This document shows, piece after piece, positions 1 to 10,559 of a stretch of 64,000 nt of DNA. The position numbers were made by a program, and so were the translations under genes. The stretch is from the NCBI GenBank assembly GCA_031216915.1, contig CM062297.1:831311337-831375336 (forward strand), given 5' to 3'. Every line of letters starts with the position of its first letter. Position 1 is the stretch's first letter. Source of the stretch: Pictodentalium vernedei (lineage: Eukaryota; Mollusca; Scaphopoda; Dentaliida; Dentaliidae). The notes below the pieces were generated by a model. The model was not told where the DNA came from, ran no database searches, and saw only the letters and a program-made list of their open reading frames with translations.

Positions 1-589
1 TTAATTTGACTAGTTTAGATTTCTGGTTAATGTGGATAATTAAAAAAAATGCAAGATATCTAAGATTTTTTATTTTGTTTTTATTTGTGGAGTCTCCTAA
101 ACTACAGAGTGCCTTTCTTGACCTTCGCCCAGTTCAGGAAATCTACATAAATTACTGAATGTGATTTAATAAAAAAAATCGGCAATTATTCAAATAAAAA
201 AAAAACTGTGATCCGATAAAAATTCGGCTGTTATTAAGCGGGTACATCATTAATATTCGGGAATGTGGTCATGCCATATTTTATCAACAAAATGCAGGTA
301 CACAATGCATTCTCGCGTATTATCTTGTTTTTATATAGGCATTTGTCAGAGAAAGGTCTTGAGTTTTGTAAAAAAATAAGCATTTTACCACAAAGTTACA
401 CTATGGTCATAGCTGCTGATAGTGGCACATAGAAAAAATGGCGTTCAAAAATTAATTTTGACATCCACTAGAGTATGGTTCAATGAATTAGATTTCATTT
501 CGATTTGCGCTGTAAGGGGAGTGGTAAAACCTAGAAAAAAAAAAACAACAGCTTGAACGCAATTAGTTTCCACCCATACTGTATCGGTG

Positions 590-600
<11 letters not shown>

Positions 601-658
<58 letters not shown>
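601..658. repeat. (GA)n microsatellite in copy A
   Basis: An almost pure GA dinucleotide run. The mirror run in copy B (about 3688-3745, CT) has the same length, while the run in copy C (about 7363-7402) is clearly shorter. Confidence 0.95.
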
Positions 659-661
<3 letters not shown>

Positions 662-884
662 GAAATGTTTGTTGTGATCATGGTGGGCAAAGGGTCGGTC
701 GGAATGGCGTAGTTAGATTCATTAAACATACTAATTGGCGTGTTACATCAGTAACTATCATATATTTTTACTCAATTGAAAAAAAAATATATACAGGTCT
801 GTAAACCAGCTGCGTTTATTTAGAATGTCTGCAGAAAATACGCTATTTCATTACACCCGGACATCAAGTTCAAGTTATAATTAA

Positions 885-1113
885 ACGTGACAATTTTATG
901 GGTAGACTCTGGGATATCCCAAGAGAACCACAGAGCAACGACGAGTAACTGTCATCTCACCAACGTCGGAAATCAGCACAAGCAGGGTTAGATTGTTCTA
1001 AAATATGCGTATCACCGACGTGCAGTACACCTTATTACACGCCGTCATCGCGCTCCCATGTGGATAATCGGGGTAAATTAACTTGCCCAAGGACACAATG
1101 CGGGAGTTCGAAT
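885..1113 (-). repeat. Decayed SINE tail/core, copy A
   Basis: On the minus strand it carries the shared SINE core (a tgtccttgggcaag box near 1090, then a gtactgcacgtcgg-like segment and an accacagagcaacgac-like segment). These match in order the full SINE at 63388-63752. No tRNA-like head remains. Confidence 0.8.
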
Positions 1114-1313
1114 AGTGTACGTAGCTTTGGTGCAGCTCTAGGTGGGTTATATTTTCCCAAGTCTCGCAAATTTGGGTGGCTAATACAGAGTCGTATATCC
1201 TTTTACCATTTTTTTTGATCGAGTAACAGTGCTTTTCAACTATTAAAATGAGGGGGGGTGAAAGTACTGTTGGCTTGGCCTGTTATTAAAGAATTGTAGT
1301 TTTTTTTTTCATT

Positions 1314-1440
1314 TATTTAACGACAGTTGGAGCAATCCGGAAAGAACCATCGCACAGAGGCAAACAACTGTCAAAGTTCTACACAGGGTTATCATTGGCG
1401 GAAGGTAGTACGCCCTAGTTCACAACGTTACTGACCACCC
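1314..1440 (-). repeat. Second, more diverged SINE tail fragment, copy A
   Basis: Minus-strand fragment with the SINE order acgacagt-like tail, an accatcgcacagaggc-like segment, acaactgtcaaagttc and a tagtacgccctagttcac-like segment. It has lost the tgtccttggg box and the head. Confidence 0.65.
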
Positions 1441-1738
1441 CACCCCCACATAGGTAATTAGATAATATTAGCTCTTTCATGCTTTTACTTAGATGGGTGG
1501 GTTATTCTTCAGTGAACGTTCAAAAATAAATCATACGGGTTAGTAATAGCGCGGGTGTGATTTTTCTATGATTAAACACAGTCCGTAGTGCTATCACCCA
1601 AATTTTTTCATTTTTAAACGCACTGGTCCACAATTAACTGTTAAACACCCAAGGGCTGTTTTGATAACCGACTATTTATTTATATTTATTTATTGGTGTT
1701 TAAGGTCTTTTAATAACCTTAATTGCTATGACGTAATC

Positions 1739-2343
1739 CCCTTAATAAATAGCGTATATTCATTTAATATAATATATTAATAATTTTCGTTAAATAATTC
1801 ATTTTTTATTCCACACCCCTGTATCCCCGCAGAGTACTTAAAACTTTAATGAACTACTCTCCTCCAGGTCATCTAATACTAAAAATCTTTTGGAAACCGC
1901 TCTCCCCCGCCCCACCATAATCTTAAAAAGAGTTGCTTTGTCACAAACACACACTTTTTTAACCAATCAGACACCTCCATTATCCCACACCCTCACCGTC
2001 ACACCCCTGTAGCCCCTCACAGTACCTAAAACTTTCCTGCACTCCCCTCCTCCAGGTCATCCAATACTAAAAAAAAACTTTTGGAAACCTCTCTCCCCCC
2101 CTCCCCCAGCCCTCACAATAGCTAAATTATCTCGAACCCCAGTTCAGTTCTCTAAATGTAATGGACATGTCAGGCCCCCGAATACGCCTTCCCCACAATT
2201 TTGAGCGATCAAATTACCCCGATTAGGCTCCTCTCATAACTTACCACACGCTTAACCCGTATTTACTATGAGATTGTCCCCCTAATAAATAGCGTATGGT
2301 CATTTAATATAATATATTAATAATTTTCGTTAAATAATTCATT
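1739..2343. repeat. Pair of ~65-bp direct repeats bracketing two ~125-bp internal repeats
   Basis: The segments 1739-1803 and 2279-2343 (core tttaatataatatattaata) are near-identical direct repeats. Between them two related units lie in tandem: about 1810-1936 and about 2000-2126, each starting ccacacccctgta and including ctcctccaggtcat. The same arrangement recurs inverted in copy C at about 8752-9352. It could be a small composite insertion with terminal direct repeats; the class is not recognised. Confidence 0.7.
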
Positions 2344-2409
2344 CCACAAGACACTTGTCGAAAAAACAAAATGGCGGATTAGTTTGACAGAAATACGCGT
2401 ATCGATTTA

Positions 2410-2683
2410 TTCAGGAATGTCTGTCGGTTGTGTCCTTGGGCAAGACACTTCATCCCTATTGACCATGCGGGGGCATGGTGATGCTGTGCACTAAGGCGTA
2501 CTGCACGTCGATGGAGCACCTGTCTTCAACCAATGCAGACGCTGTGTAGAATCTTGGCAGTTGCTTGCCATTGCTCGGTGGCTCTCTCCGGCTTCCCCCA
2601 CCCGTAAAACTGTCGTGGTCATGATTAGTCATTGTACAGACCTTAAACACCAATAAATAAATATAAATAAATAGTCGGTTATC
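2410..2683 (+). repeat. SINE core and 3' tail in copy B
   Basis: Plus-strand SINE missing its Pol III head. It has the tgtccttgggcaagacact box, the ggcgtactgcacgtcgatgg segment, the gctcggtgg segment and an accaataaata-type tail. The A/B palindrome junction (2637/2638) falls inside this SINE just before its tail. The copy C equivalent is minus strand, about 8415-8665. Confidence 0.88.
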
Positions 2684-2905
2684 AAAACAGCCCTTGGGTG
2701 TTTAACAGTTAATTGTGGACCAGTGCGTTTAAAAATGAAAAAATTTGGGTGATAGCACTACGGACTGTGTTTAATCATAGAAAAATCACACCCGCGCTAT
2801 TACTAACCCGTATGATTTATTTTTGAACGTTCACTGAAGAATAACCCACCCATCTAAGTAAAAGCATGAAAGAGCTAATATTATCTAATTACCTATGTGG
2901 GGGTG

Positions 2906-3032
2906 GGGTGGTCAGTAACGTTGTGAACTAGGGCGTACTACCTTCCGCCAATGATAACCCTGTGTAGAACTTTGACAGTTGTTTGCCTCTGTGCGATGGT
3001 TCTTTCCGGATTGCTCCAACTGTCGTTAAATA
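2906..3032 (+). repeat. Mirror of the diverged SINE fragment, copy B
   Basis: Exact inverted counterpart of 1314-1440. Confidence 0.65.
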
Positions 3033-3232
3033 AATGAAAAAAAAAACTACAATTCTTTAATAACAGGCCAAGCCAACAGTACTTTCACCCCCCCTCATTT
3101 TAATAGTTGAAAAGCACTGTTACTCGATCAAAAAAAATGGTAAAAGGATATACGACTCTGTATTAGCCACCCAAATTTGCGAGACTTGGGAAAATATAAC
3201 CCACCTAGAGCTGCACCAAAGCTACGTACACT

Positions 3233-3461
3233 ATTCGAACTCCCGCATTGTGTCCTTGGGCAAGTTAATTTACCCCGATTATCCACATGGGAGCGCGATG
3301 ACGGCGTGTAATAAGGTGTACTGCACGTCGGTGATACGCATATTTTAGAACAATCTAACCCTGCTTGTGCTGATTTCCGACGTTGGTGAGATGACAGTTA
3401 CTCGTCGTTGCTCTGTGGTTCTCTTGGGATATCCCAGAGTCTACCCATAAAATTGTCACGT
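3233..3461 (+). repeat. Mirror of the decayed SINE core, copy B
   Basis: Exact inverted counterpart of 885-1113, with the tgtccttgggcaag box near 3250. Confidence 0.8.
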
Positions 3462-3684
3462 TTAATTATAACTTGAACTTGATGTCCGGGTGTAATGAAA
3501 TAGCGTATTTTCTGCAGACATTCTAAATAAACGCAGCTGGTTTACAGACCTGTATATATTTTTTTTTCAATTGAGTAAAAATATATGATAGTTACTGATG
3601 TAACACGCCAATTAGTATGTTTAATGAATCTAACTACGCCATTCCGACCGACCCTTTGCCCACCATGATCACAACAAACATTTC

Positions 3685-3687
<3 letters not shown>

Positions 3688-3745
<58 letters not shown>
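3688..3745. repeat. (CT)n microsatellite in copy B
   Basis: CT dinucleotide run equal in length to the GA run in copy A. The apparent Leu-Ser reading frame across it is a by-product of the repeat. Confidence 0.95.
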
Positions 3746-3756
<11 letters not shown>

Positions 3757-4546
3757 CACCGATACAGTATGGGTGGAAACTAATTGCGTTCAAGCTGTTG
3801 TTTTTTTTTTTCTAGGTTTTACCACTCCCCTTACAGCGCAAATCGAAATGAAATCTAATTCATTGAACCATACTCTAGTGGATGTCAAAATTAATTTTTG
3901 AACGCCATTTTTTCTATGTGCCACTATCAGCAGCTATGACCATAGTGTAACTTTGTGGTAAAATGCTTATTTTTTTACAAAACTCAAGACCTTTCTCTGA
4001 CAAATGCCTATATAAAAACAAGATAATACGCGAGAATGCATTGTGTACCTGCATTTTGTTGATAAAATATGGCATGACCACATTCCCGAATATTAATGAT
4101 GTACCCGCTTAATAACAGCCGAATTTTTATCGGATCACAGTTTTTTTTTTATTTGAATAATTGCCGATTTTTTTTATTAAATCACATTCAGTAATTTATG
4201 TAGATTTCCTGAACTGGGCGAAGGTCAAGAAAGGCACTCTGTAGTTTAGGAGACTCCACAAATAAAAACAAAATAAAAAATCTTAGATATCTTGCATTTT
4301 TTTTAATTATCCACATTAACCAGAAATCTAAACTAGTCAAATTAATTAGAATTAAATTACAAATAGATATGAAATTTGCAGTAAAATGAACACTGGTATA
4401 TGCTGCTGGTCGCATTTTTAGTTGTCTGTAATGTCTGTTGTTCAGAATGTCACCCTATTGGGGTGAGTTTTCGCTTTTTCGTCCAGTTTCATGAGAGCTT
4501 CCACGAAGTCCGTTCCACATTCGCAATCTTTTCCAGGGGCCATTCT

Positions 4547-5419
4547 TCAAAGGCTGGTCCATCGCAACTTTGCGGAGATATTGTTTTCTGGACGACAATG
4601 TTCAAGGCGTCCTGGGTTTCCGACCAGACCCCTTGGAATATTTTGTTCTTTAAGGATGTTTGCCAAAATTTTCCACCCTGTCGGTTGAAAATCTTTTCTT
4701 TTTCGCAGCAGATCATTTATTAGATCACACATATTGGAGCCCGAAATTTTAATGCCATTATACACGAGTCGATCTTTCTCATCCCAGGATAAATTGGGTA
4801 TATTCTTTATTATCTGGAGTAACAAAAGCGCCTTCTGCTGCATGGAATCTGGTATAACGGCTAACCAGTCCGGATGATTTTCCACTGAAAAACTAGTCGT
4901 TAAGGAGTGTGGTTCGGTGGTTTCTTTGCGTAAATTTGATTGGCTCTGAAAGATTGTCTGGTTCAGCAGCCCTTTCTCTTCAGAACCCGATGTTGAAGAT
5001 TCAGGAATTGGTCTCATACCCTGGTCTATGGGCGGGACAGCTACAACATTCAGGGGTGTGCGTATTTCCTGCAACTGTTCACTCCCCCATGGTTCAATAC
5101 ACTGAATTCTGCTTGAGGGTAGGTTGGTTGAGTCATTCATCACTAGCGATTTTACTGGCTCTAGCTTATTTGCAAGCCCCAAAATATTTCCACTTGTTAA
5201 TGCATTGTTCCAACTAAAGGCTGATTTCATATGCACTGGAGGATAGGGTGGCTCGTTACAGACAGATCTGGTTGTTAACTCGGCTGTATTTGAGTTCGCT
5301 CCCCCAATAGTGTATTTAAAATTTACATTTTTATGTAATTTTCGTCTGTGTCGATAATAATTAGTTTTATGAGAGTAAGATTTTTGACACAATTCACAGA
5401 CGTAGCGTGAATTCATCAT
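4547..5419 (-). CDS. Single C2H2 zinc-finger protein, single exon, intact in copy B
   Basis: About 290 aa from the Met-Met-Asn start at 5419; an in-frame Met at 5497 would add 26 residues, but it lies upstream of a TATA-like box and is less likely. Near the N-terminus is one C2H2 finger of form C-x2-C-x12-H-x4-H (YVCELCQKSY, then YRHRRKLH), suggesting DNA or RNA binding. A long Ser/Pro/Gln-rich linker follows. The last ~110 residues form a compact conserved-looking block (IPDSMQQKALLLL, GSNMCDLINDLLRKRK, WKILANIL, IPRGLVGN) that I do not recognise by name. Copy C encodes the same C-terminal region at about 97% identity, so the block survives in two copies without stops. This argues for recent duplication or selection. 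It may belong to an unrecognised transposon or be a recently expanded gene. Function unknown. Confidence 0.65.
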   Translation of the reverse strand: MMNSRYVCELCQKSYSHKTNYYRHRRKLHKNVNFKYTIGGANSNTAELTTRSVCNEPPYPPVHMKSAFSWNNALTSGNILGLANKLEPVKSLVMNDSTNLPSSRIQCIEPWGSEQLQEIRTPLNVVAVPPIDQGMRPIPESSTSGSEEKGLLNQTIFQSQSNLRKETTEPHSLTTSFSVENHPDWLAVIPDSMQQKALLLLQIIKNIPNLSWDEKDRLVYNGIKISGSNMCDLINDLLRKRKDFQPTGWKILANILKEQNIPRGLVGNPGRLEHCRPENNISAKLRWTSL

Positions 5420-5836
5420 TTTCAGAAGCGAGTTAATAGAGTGGCAATACAGTTCCAACACTCTGCCATTTATATGTATGAATAGAATGGGTCCCACCCC
5501 AACCTGTCAATCGCTGATTGGCTAATTATATATCAAGATAAGGTGGGTTCTACCCCAACCTGTTGATCATTGGTTACTTCATATTCTCACACAGTGCATT
5601 GTGGGAAATTCCAGTGGTAGAGCTCTGAGGTAAAATAAGTTACAAATTGATATAGTTTGCTTCAAAAAAAAAAGAAACATCAAAGTCACCTTCATGACAA
5701 GCCATGGTAGCACATCTGAACCACCACTCTACACTGTTTAATCAGATAATCCATTTAATCAGATAATTACATGTGCATATCAGTTTATCATTGGTTTTTC
5801 ATCAGTTTCCATCGGTTTTTCATTGATTTTTATCGG
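5279..5836. other. Spacer of palindrome B/C
   Basis: About 560 bp with no copy elsewhere in the window. The left half holds the zinc-finger exon and promoter of copy B; the right half (about 5640-5836) is AT-rich with repeated catcggttttt/catcagttt motifs just before copy C starts. Confidence 0.7.
5464..5612 (-). promoter_or_regulatory. Candidate promoter of the copy B zinc-finger gene
   Basis: On the minus strand, moving toward the ORF, there is a ttcccacaatgcac motif at 5593-5612 resembling the ZNF143/SBS core (TTCCCANAATGC). Then come two CCAAT boxes (about 5570 and 5518), two copies of an acaggttggggt-type element, and TATA-like boxes at about 5530 and 5474. These are known vertebrate/metazoan promoter motifs; their use here is inferred. 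All of this is absent upstream of copy C. Confidence 0.45.
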
Positions 5837-5837
5837 T

Positions 5838-6571
5838 TTTTAACAACCAGATCTGTCTGTAACGAGCCACCCGATCCTCCAGTGCATATGAAATCAGCCT
5901 TTAGTTGGAACAATGCATTAACAAGTGGAAATATTTTGGGGCTTGCAAATAAGCTAGAGCCAGTAAAATCGCTAGTGATGGATGACTCAACCAACCTAAC
6001 CTCAAGCAGAATTCAGTGTATTGAACCATGGGGGAGTGAACAGTTGCAGGAAATACGCACACCCCTGAATGTTGTAGCTGTCCCGCCCATAGACCAGGGT
6101 ATGAGACCAATTCCTGAATCTTCAACATCGGGTTCTGAAGAGAAAGGGCTGCTGAACCAGACAATCTTTCAGCGCCAATCAAATTTAGGCAAAGAAACCA
6201 CCAAACCACACTCCTTAACGACTAGTTTTTCAGTGGAAAATCATCCGGACTGGTTAGCCATTATACCAGATTCCATGCAGCAGAAGGCGCTTTTGTTACT
6301 CCAGATAATAAAGAATATACCCAATTTATCCTGGGATGAGAAAGATCGACTCGTGTATAACGACATTACAATTTCGGGCTCCAATATGTGTGATCTAATA
6401 AATGATCTGCTGCGAAAAAGAAAAGATTTTCAACCGACAGTGTGGAAAATTTTGGCAAACATCCTTAAAGATCAAAATATTCCAAGGGGTCTGATCGGAA
6501 ACCCAGGACGCCTTGAACATTGTCGTTCAGAAAACAATATCTCCGCAAAGTTGCGATGGACCAGCCTTTGA
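5838..6571 (+). pseudogene. 5'-truncated copy of the zinc-finger gene
   Basis: Encodes the linker and C-terminal block of the copy B protein (from TTRSVCNEPP to the shared end SAKLRWTSL) with about a dozen substitutions and no stop. The zinc finger, natural start and promoter are missing. The frame is open upstream to an ATG at 5771 through unrelated Phe-rich low-complexity sequence, so any product would lack the finger. Most likely a non-functional duplicate, though a fingerless, possibly dominant-negative form cannot be excluded from sequence. Confidence 0.7.
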
Positions 6572-7358
6572 AGAATGGCCCCTGGAAAAGATTGCGAATG
6601 TGGAACGGACTTCGTGGAAGCTCTCATGAAACTGGACGAAAAAGCGAAAACTCACCCCAATAGGGTGACATTCTGAACAACAGACATTACAGACAACTAA
6701 AAATGCGGCCAGCAGCATATACCAGTGTTCATTTTACTGCAAATTTCATATCTATTTGTAATTTAATTCTAATTAATTTGACTAGTTTTGATTTCTGGTT
6801 AATATGGATAATTAAAAAAAATGCAAGATATCTAAGATTTTTTATTTTGTTTTTATTTGTGGAGTCTCCTAAACTACAGAGTGCCTTTCTTGACCTTCGC
6901 CCAGTTCAGGAAATCTACATAAATTACTGAATGTGATTTAATAAAAAAATCGGCAATTATTCAAATAAAAAAAAAACTGTGATCCGATAAAAATTCGGCT
7001 GTTATTAAGTGGGTACATCATTAATATTCGGGAATGTGGTCATGCCATATTTTATCAACAAAATGCAGGTACACAACGCATTCTCGCGTATTATCTTGTT
7101 TTTATATAGGCATTTGTCAGAGAAAGGTCTTGAGTTTTGTACAAAAATAAGCATTTTACCACAAAGTTACGCTATGGTCATAGCTGCTGATAGTGGCACA
7201 TAGAAAAAATGGCGTTCCAAAATTAATTTTGACATCCACTATAGTATGGTTCAATGAATTAGATTTCATTTCGATTTGCGCTGTAAGGGGAGTGGAAAAA
7301 CCTAGAAAAAAAAAACAACAGCTTGAACGCAATTAGTTTCCACCCATACTGTATCGGT

Positions 7359-7362
<4 letters not shown>

Positions 7363-7402
<40 letters not shown>
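7363..7402. repeat. (GA)n microsatellite in copy C
   Basis: GA run, shorter than in copies A and B, with a single imperfection near its start. Confidence 0.9.
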
Positions 7403-7405
<3 letters not shown>

Positions 7406-7639
7406 GAAACGTTTGTTGTGATCATGGTGGGCAAAGGGTCGGTCGGAATGGCGTAATTAGATTCATTAAACATACTAATCGGCGTGTTACATCAGTAACT
7501 ATCATATATTTTTACTCAATTGAAAAAAAAATATATACAGGTCTGTAAACCAGCTGCGTTTATTTAGAATGTCTGCAGAAAATACGCTATTTCATTACAC
7601 CCGGACATCAAGTTCAAGTTATAATTAAACGTGACAATT

Positions 7640-7857
7640 TTACGGGTAGACTCCGGGATATCCCAAGAGAACCACAGAGCAACGACGAGTAACTGTCATC
7701 TCACCAACGTCGGAAATCCGCACAAGCAGGGTTAGATTGTTCTAAAATATGCGTATCACCGACGTGCAGTACACCTTATTACACGCCGTCATCGCGCTCC
7801 CATGTGGATAATCGGGGTAAATTAACTTGCCCAAGGACACAGTGCGGGAGTTCGAAT
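7640..7857 (-). repeat. Decayed SINE core, copy C
   Basis: Copy C counterpart of 885-1113, with the cttgcccaaggacac box at about 7828. Confidence 0.8.
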
Positions 7858-8055
7858 AGTGTACGTAGCTTTGATGCAGCTCTAGGGGGTTATATTTTCC
7901 CAAGTCTCGCAAATTTGGGTGGCTAATACAGAGTCGCATATCCTTTTACCATTTTTTTTGATCGAGTAACAGCGCTTTTCAACTATTAAAATGAGGGAGG
8001 TGAAAGTATTGTTGGCTTGGGCTGTTATTATAGAATTGTAGTTTTTTTTTTCATT

Positions 8056-8175
8056 TATTTAACGACAGTTGGAGCAATCCGGAAAGAACCATCGCACAGA
8101 GGCAAACAACTGTCAAAGTTCTACACAGGGTTATCATTGGCGGAAGGTAGTACGCCCTAGTTCACAACGTTACTG
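8056..8175 (-). repeat. Diverged SINE fragment, copy C
   Basis: Copy C counterpart of 1314-1440. Confidence 0.6.
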
Positions 8176-8414
8176 ACCACCCCACCCCCACATAGGTAAT
8201 TAGATAATATTAGCTCTTTCATGCTTTTACTTAGATGGGTGGGTTATTCTTCAGTGAACGTTCAAAAATAAATCATACGGGTTAGTAATAGCGTGGGTGT
8301 GATTTTTCTATGATTAAACACAGTCCGTAGCGCTATCACCCAAATTCTTTTTCATTTTTAAACGCACTGGTCCACAATTAACTGTTAAACACCCAAGGGC
8401 TGTTTTGATAACCG

Positions 8415-8665
8415 ACTATTTATTTATATTTATTTATTGGTGTTTAAGGTCTGTACAATGACTAATCATGACCACGACAGTTTTACGGGTGGGGGAAGCC
8501 GGAGAGAGCCACTGAGCAATGGCAAGCAACTGTCAAGATTCTACACAGCGTCTGCATTGGTTGAATACAGGTGCTCCATCGACGTGCAGTACGCCTTAGT
8601 GCACAGCGTCACCATGCCCCCGCATGGTCAATAGGGATGAAGTGTCTTGCCCAAGGACACAACCG
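8415..8665 (-). repeat. SINE core and tail, copy C
   Basis: Counterpart of 2410-2683. The 3' tail (tatttatttatt) is at low coordinates and the cttgcccaaggacacaac box is at about 8646. Confidence 0.85.
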
Positions 8666-9380
8666 ACAGACATTCCTGAATAAATCGATACGCGTATTTC
8701 TGTCAAACTAATCCGCCATTTTGTTTTTTCGACAAGTTTCTTGTGGAATGAATTATTTAACGAAAATTATTAATATATTATATTAAATGACCATACGCTA
8801 TTTATTAGGGGGACAATCTCATAGTAAATACGGGTTAAGCGTGTGGTAAGTTATGAGAGGAGCCTAATCGGGGTAATTTGATCGCTCAAAATTGTGGGGA
8901 AGGTGTATTTGGGGGCCTGACATGTCCATTACATTTAGAGAACTGAACTGGGGTTCGAGATAATTTAGCTATTGTGAGAGCTAGGGGAGGGGGGAGAGAG
9001 GTTTCCAAAAGTTTTTTTTAGTATTGGATGACCTGGAGGAGGGGAGTGCAGGAAAGTTTTAGGTACTGTGAGGGGCTACAGGGGTGTGACGGTGAGGGTG
9101 TGGGATAATGGAGGTGTCTGATTGGTTAAAAAAGTGTGTGTTTGTGACAAAGCAACTCTTTTTAAGATTATGGTGGGGCGGGGGAGAGCGGTTTCCAAAA
9201 GTTTTTTAGTATTAGATGACCTGGAGGAGAGTAGTTCATTAAAGTTTTAAGTACTCTGAGTGGATACAGGGGTGTGGAATAAAAAATTAATTATTTAACG
9301 AAAATTATTAATATATTATATTAAATGAATATACGCTATTTATTAAGGGAATTACGTCATAGCAATTAAGGTTATTAAAA

Positions 9381-9625
9381 TTTTAAACATATGACCACAC
9401 ATTTGTCTCCTTCACCCCTCCTCATAACCTCCTTTGCCCCCCCCCCCCCCTTATTTGATGAGGAACGTCTCCACCGGCCAATCGAGTTGTGCCTCTCTGC
9501 TACTTGTGGCGCGATGACGGTTAAGTTGAATCAGCTGAAACCCGCAAATTGCGCAGTTAAATGTCGGGTTTTGACATTTCTCCATGTTTTTTTTCTAATG
9601 TATCTTTCCTATTATATGATTTCAG
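9381..9625. other. Flank of copy C with a C12 homopolymer
   Basis: No recognised gene. There is a C-run near 9439-9450, then a T-rich pyrimidine stretch ending in ttatatgatttcag at 9612-9625, a good 3' splice-site candidate. Confidence 0.5.
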
Positions 9626-9775
9626 ACAAAACGCCCACTGGAACATCTTGACATCGATGTACACTGCCTCTCTCTTTTGTTGAATTTGCTATTGAAACAC
9701 AAAATTGACAGTTCAAAGCACCTTCTTGGTGGATTTTCAGATGATCCGTTAATTCATCAAAGTATTGGGGCATAA
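9626..9775 (+). CDS. Possible orphan terminal exon, 49 codons, unrecognised
   Basis: Immediately after a polypyrimidine-AG signal, a phase-0 open frame runs to a stop at 9773-9775. It encodes a leucine-rich stretch ending GGFSDDPLIHQSIGA. No family is recognised and no upstream exon can be assigned, so this could be chance. It lies just outside repeat copy C. Confidence 0.2.
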   Translation, partial: TKRPLEHLDIDVHCLSLLLNLLLKHKIDSSKHLLGGFSDDPLIHQSIGA

Positions 9776-10559
9776 AGTACATCCATGTATAGCCTCTCCC
9801 CCGTATCCAGTAGTCTCATGGCGATTTCTCTTGTGATTTTTTTTTTGAGAACTCGTCAAAACGTAGAAATCGGACCGTTAAAAAATTACTTTATCGCGTG
9901 AGGCGTAAAATCAGAATATCTTGGTCTATGAGAGTTTTTCGACAGCCATAAAAACGAGAAGAATAAACTTGCATTATTAATATGTAAGAATCACGCCAAG
10001 TTATTAAATCAAATTATACCTATAAAAATAGCCACAATGGAGTCCTTCACAGTCTTCAGGTAAAAGCAAGACACATCTTGTCACGTGAGATCATCATTGA
10101 TTTTTAAATACATGATAGCATGTCCAGTCTAACGATATTTATGACCAGTCGTTAAAGTGTGACAATAGATTTAATTGCTTCAACATCTGTCAGTAGTTGG
10201 CATTTGAAAAGAAAAAATCGATTTAATGACACCCCGACACGCAGTGTTCATCTTTGCGGGTCAGTCAACCGATAGCATGCACATATGTCCAGTACGTCAA
10301 TATTAATTCATTTATTAATATACTAATTATTATAATCAACCCTAATTACACTCATTAATTACATTAATTATGCAACATTCATTAATTACATTAATTATTA
10401 AAGTGATTAAAAAAAAAAATCATTAAGTAATATTAATTACCTTACGTAACATTTTAATTATGATGACGTCATTGACCCCTCTCGTCCCCCCTCGGCCCCT
10501 CTCCACCAGAACAGGCTCATCCAGCCCCAAGCCTACTACTCATGTAGCTTCGGATGCGG
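9776..10559. other. AT-rich intergenic DNA
   Basis: No gene recognised. From about 10300 to 10460 it holds many short attaatta-type direct and inverted motifs. Confidence 0.6.

Larger units (their letters stand above)
1..1708 (+). repeat. Large repeat copy A (inverted-repeat arm, open at window start)
   Basis: This stretch is the exact reverse complement of 2638-4345: paired positions sum to 4346 throughout, with no indel seen even across a poly-A run of 11, a T10 run and a long GA microsatellite. It also matches copy C from about 6773 onward with scattered substitutions. It contains two decayed minus-strand SINE tails. Homology to B breaks at 1708, inside the 3' tail of a SINE. The copy presumably continues left of the window. 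Confidence 0.95.
1709..5278 (-). repeat. Large repeat copy B, including the 929-bp spacer of palindrome A/B
   Basis: Read on the minus strand, 5278 down to 1709 is one continuous copy of the repeat also seen as copy C (5837-9380). The part 4345-2638 is perfectly mirrored by copy A. The part 2637-1709 is absent from A and so forms the loop of the A/B palindrome. The outer end reads gttattaaaa, the same end as copy C at 9380. It carries the zinc-finger ORF, SINE remnants and a CT microsatellite. Confidence 0.92.
5837..9380 (+). repeat. Large repeat copy C
   Basis: Inverted copy of B with scattered substitutions, a shorter GA run and small indels. It starts at ttaacaaccagatctg, the point where homology to the zinc-finger coding region of B begins, and ends at gttattaaaa. 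With B it makes ~3.5 kb inverted arms around a ~560-bp spacer. Confidence 0.93.

Noticed and set aside
445-729. Leu-Ser-rich open frame across the GA/CT microsatellite (and its mirror at 3617-3901)
   Set aside because: The length comes from the dinucleotide repeat; no domain, and the frame is not kept in copy C.
9391-9651. 86-codon frame after copy C
   Set aside because: Driven by a poly-C run coding Pro and overlaps a pyrimidine tract; the splice-acceptor reading downstream is more plausible but itself weak.
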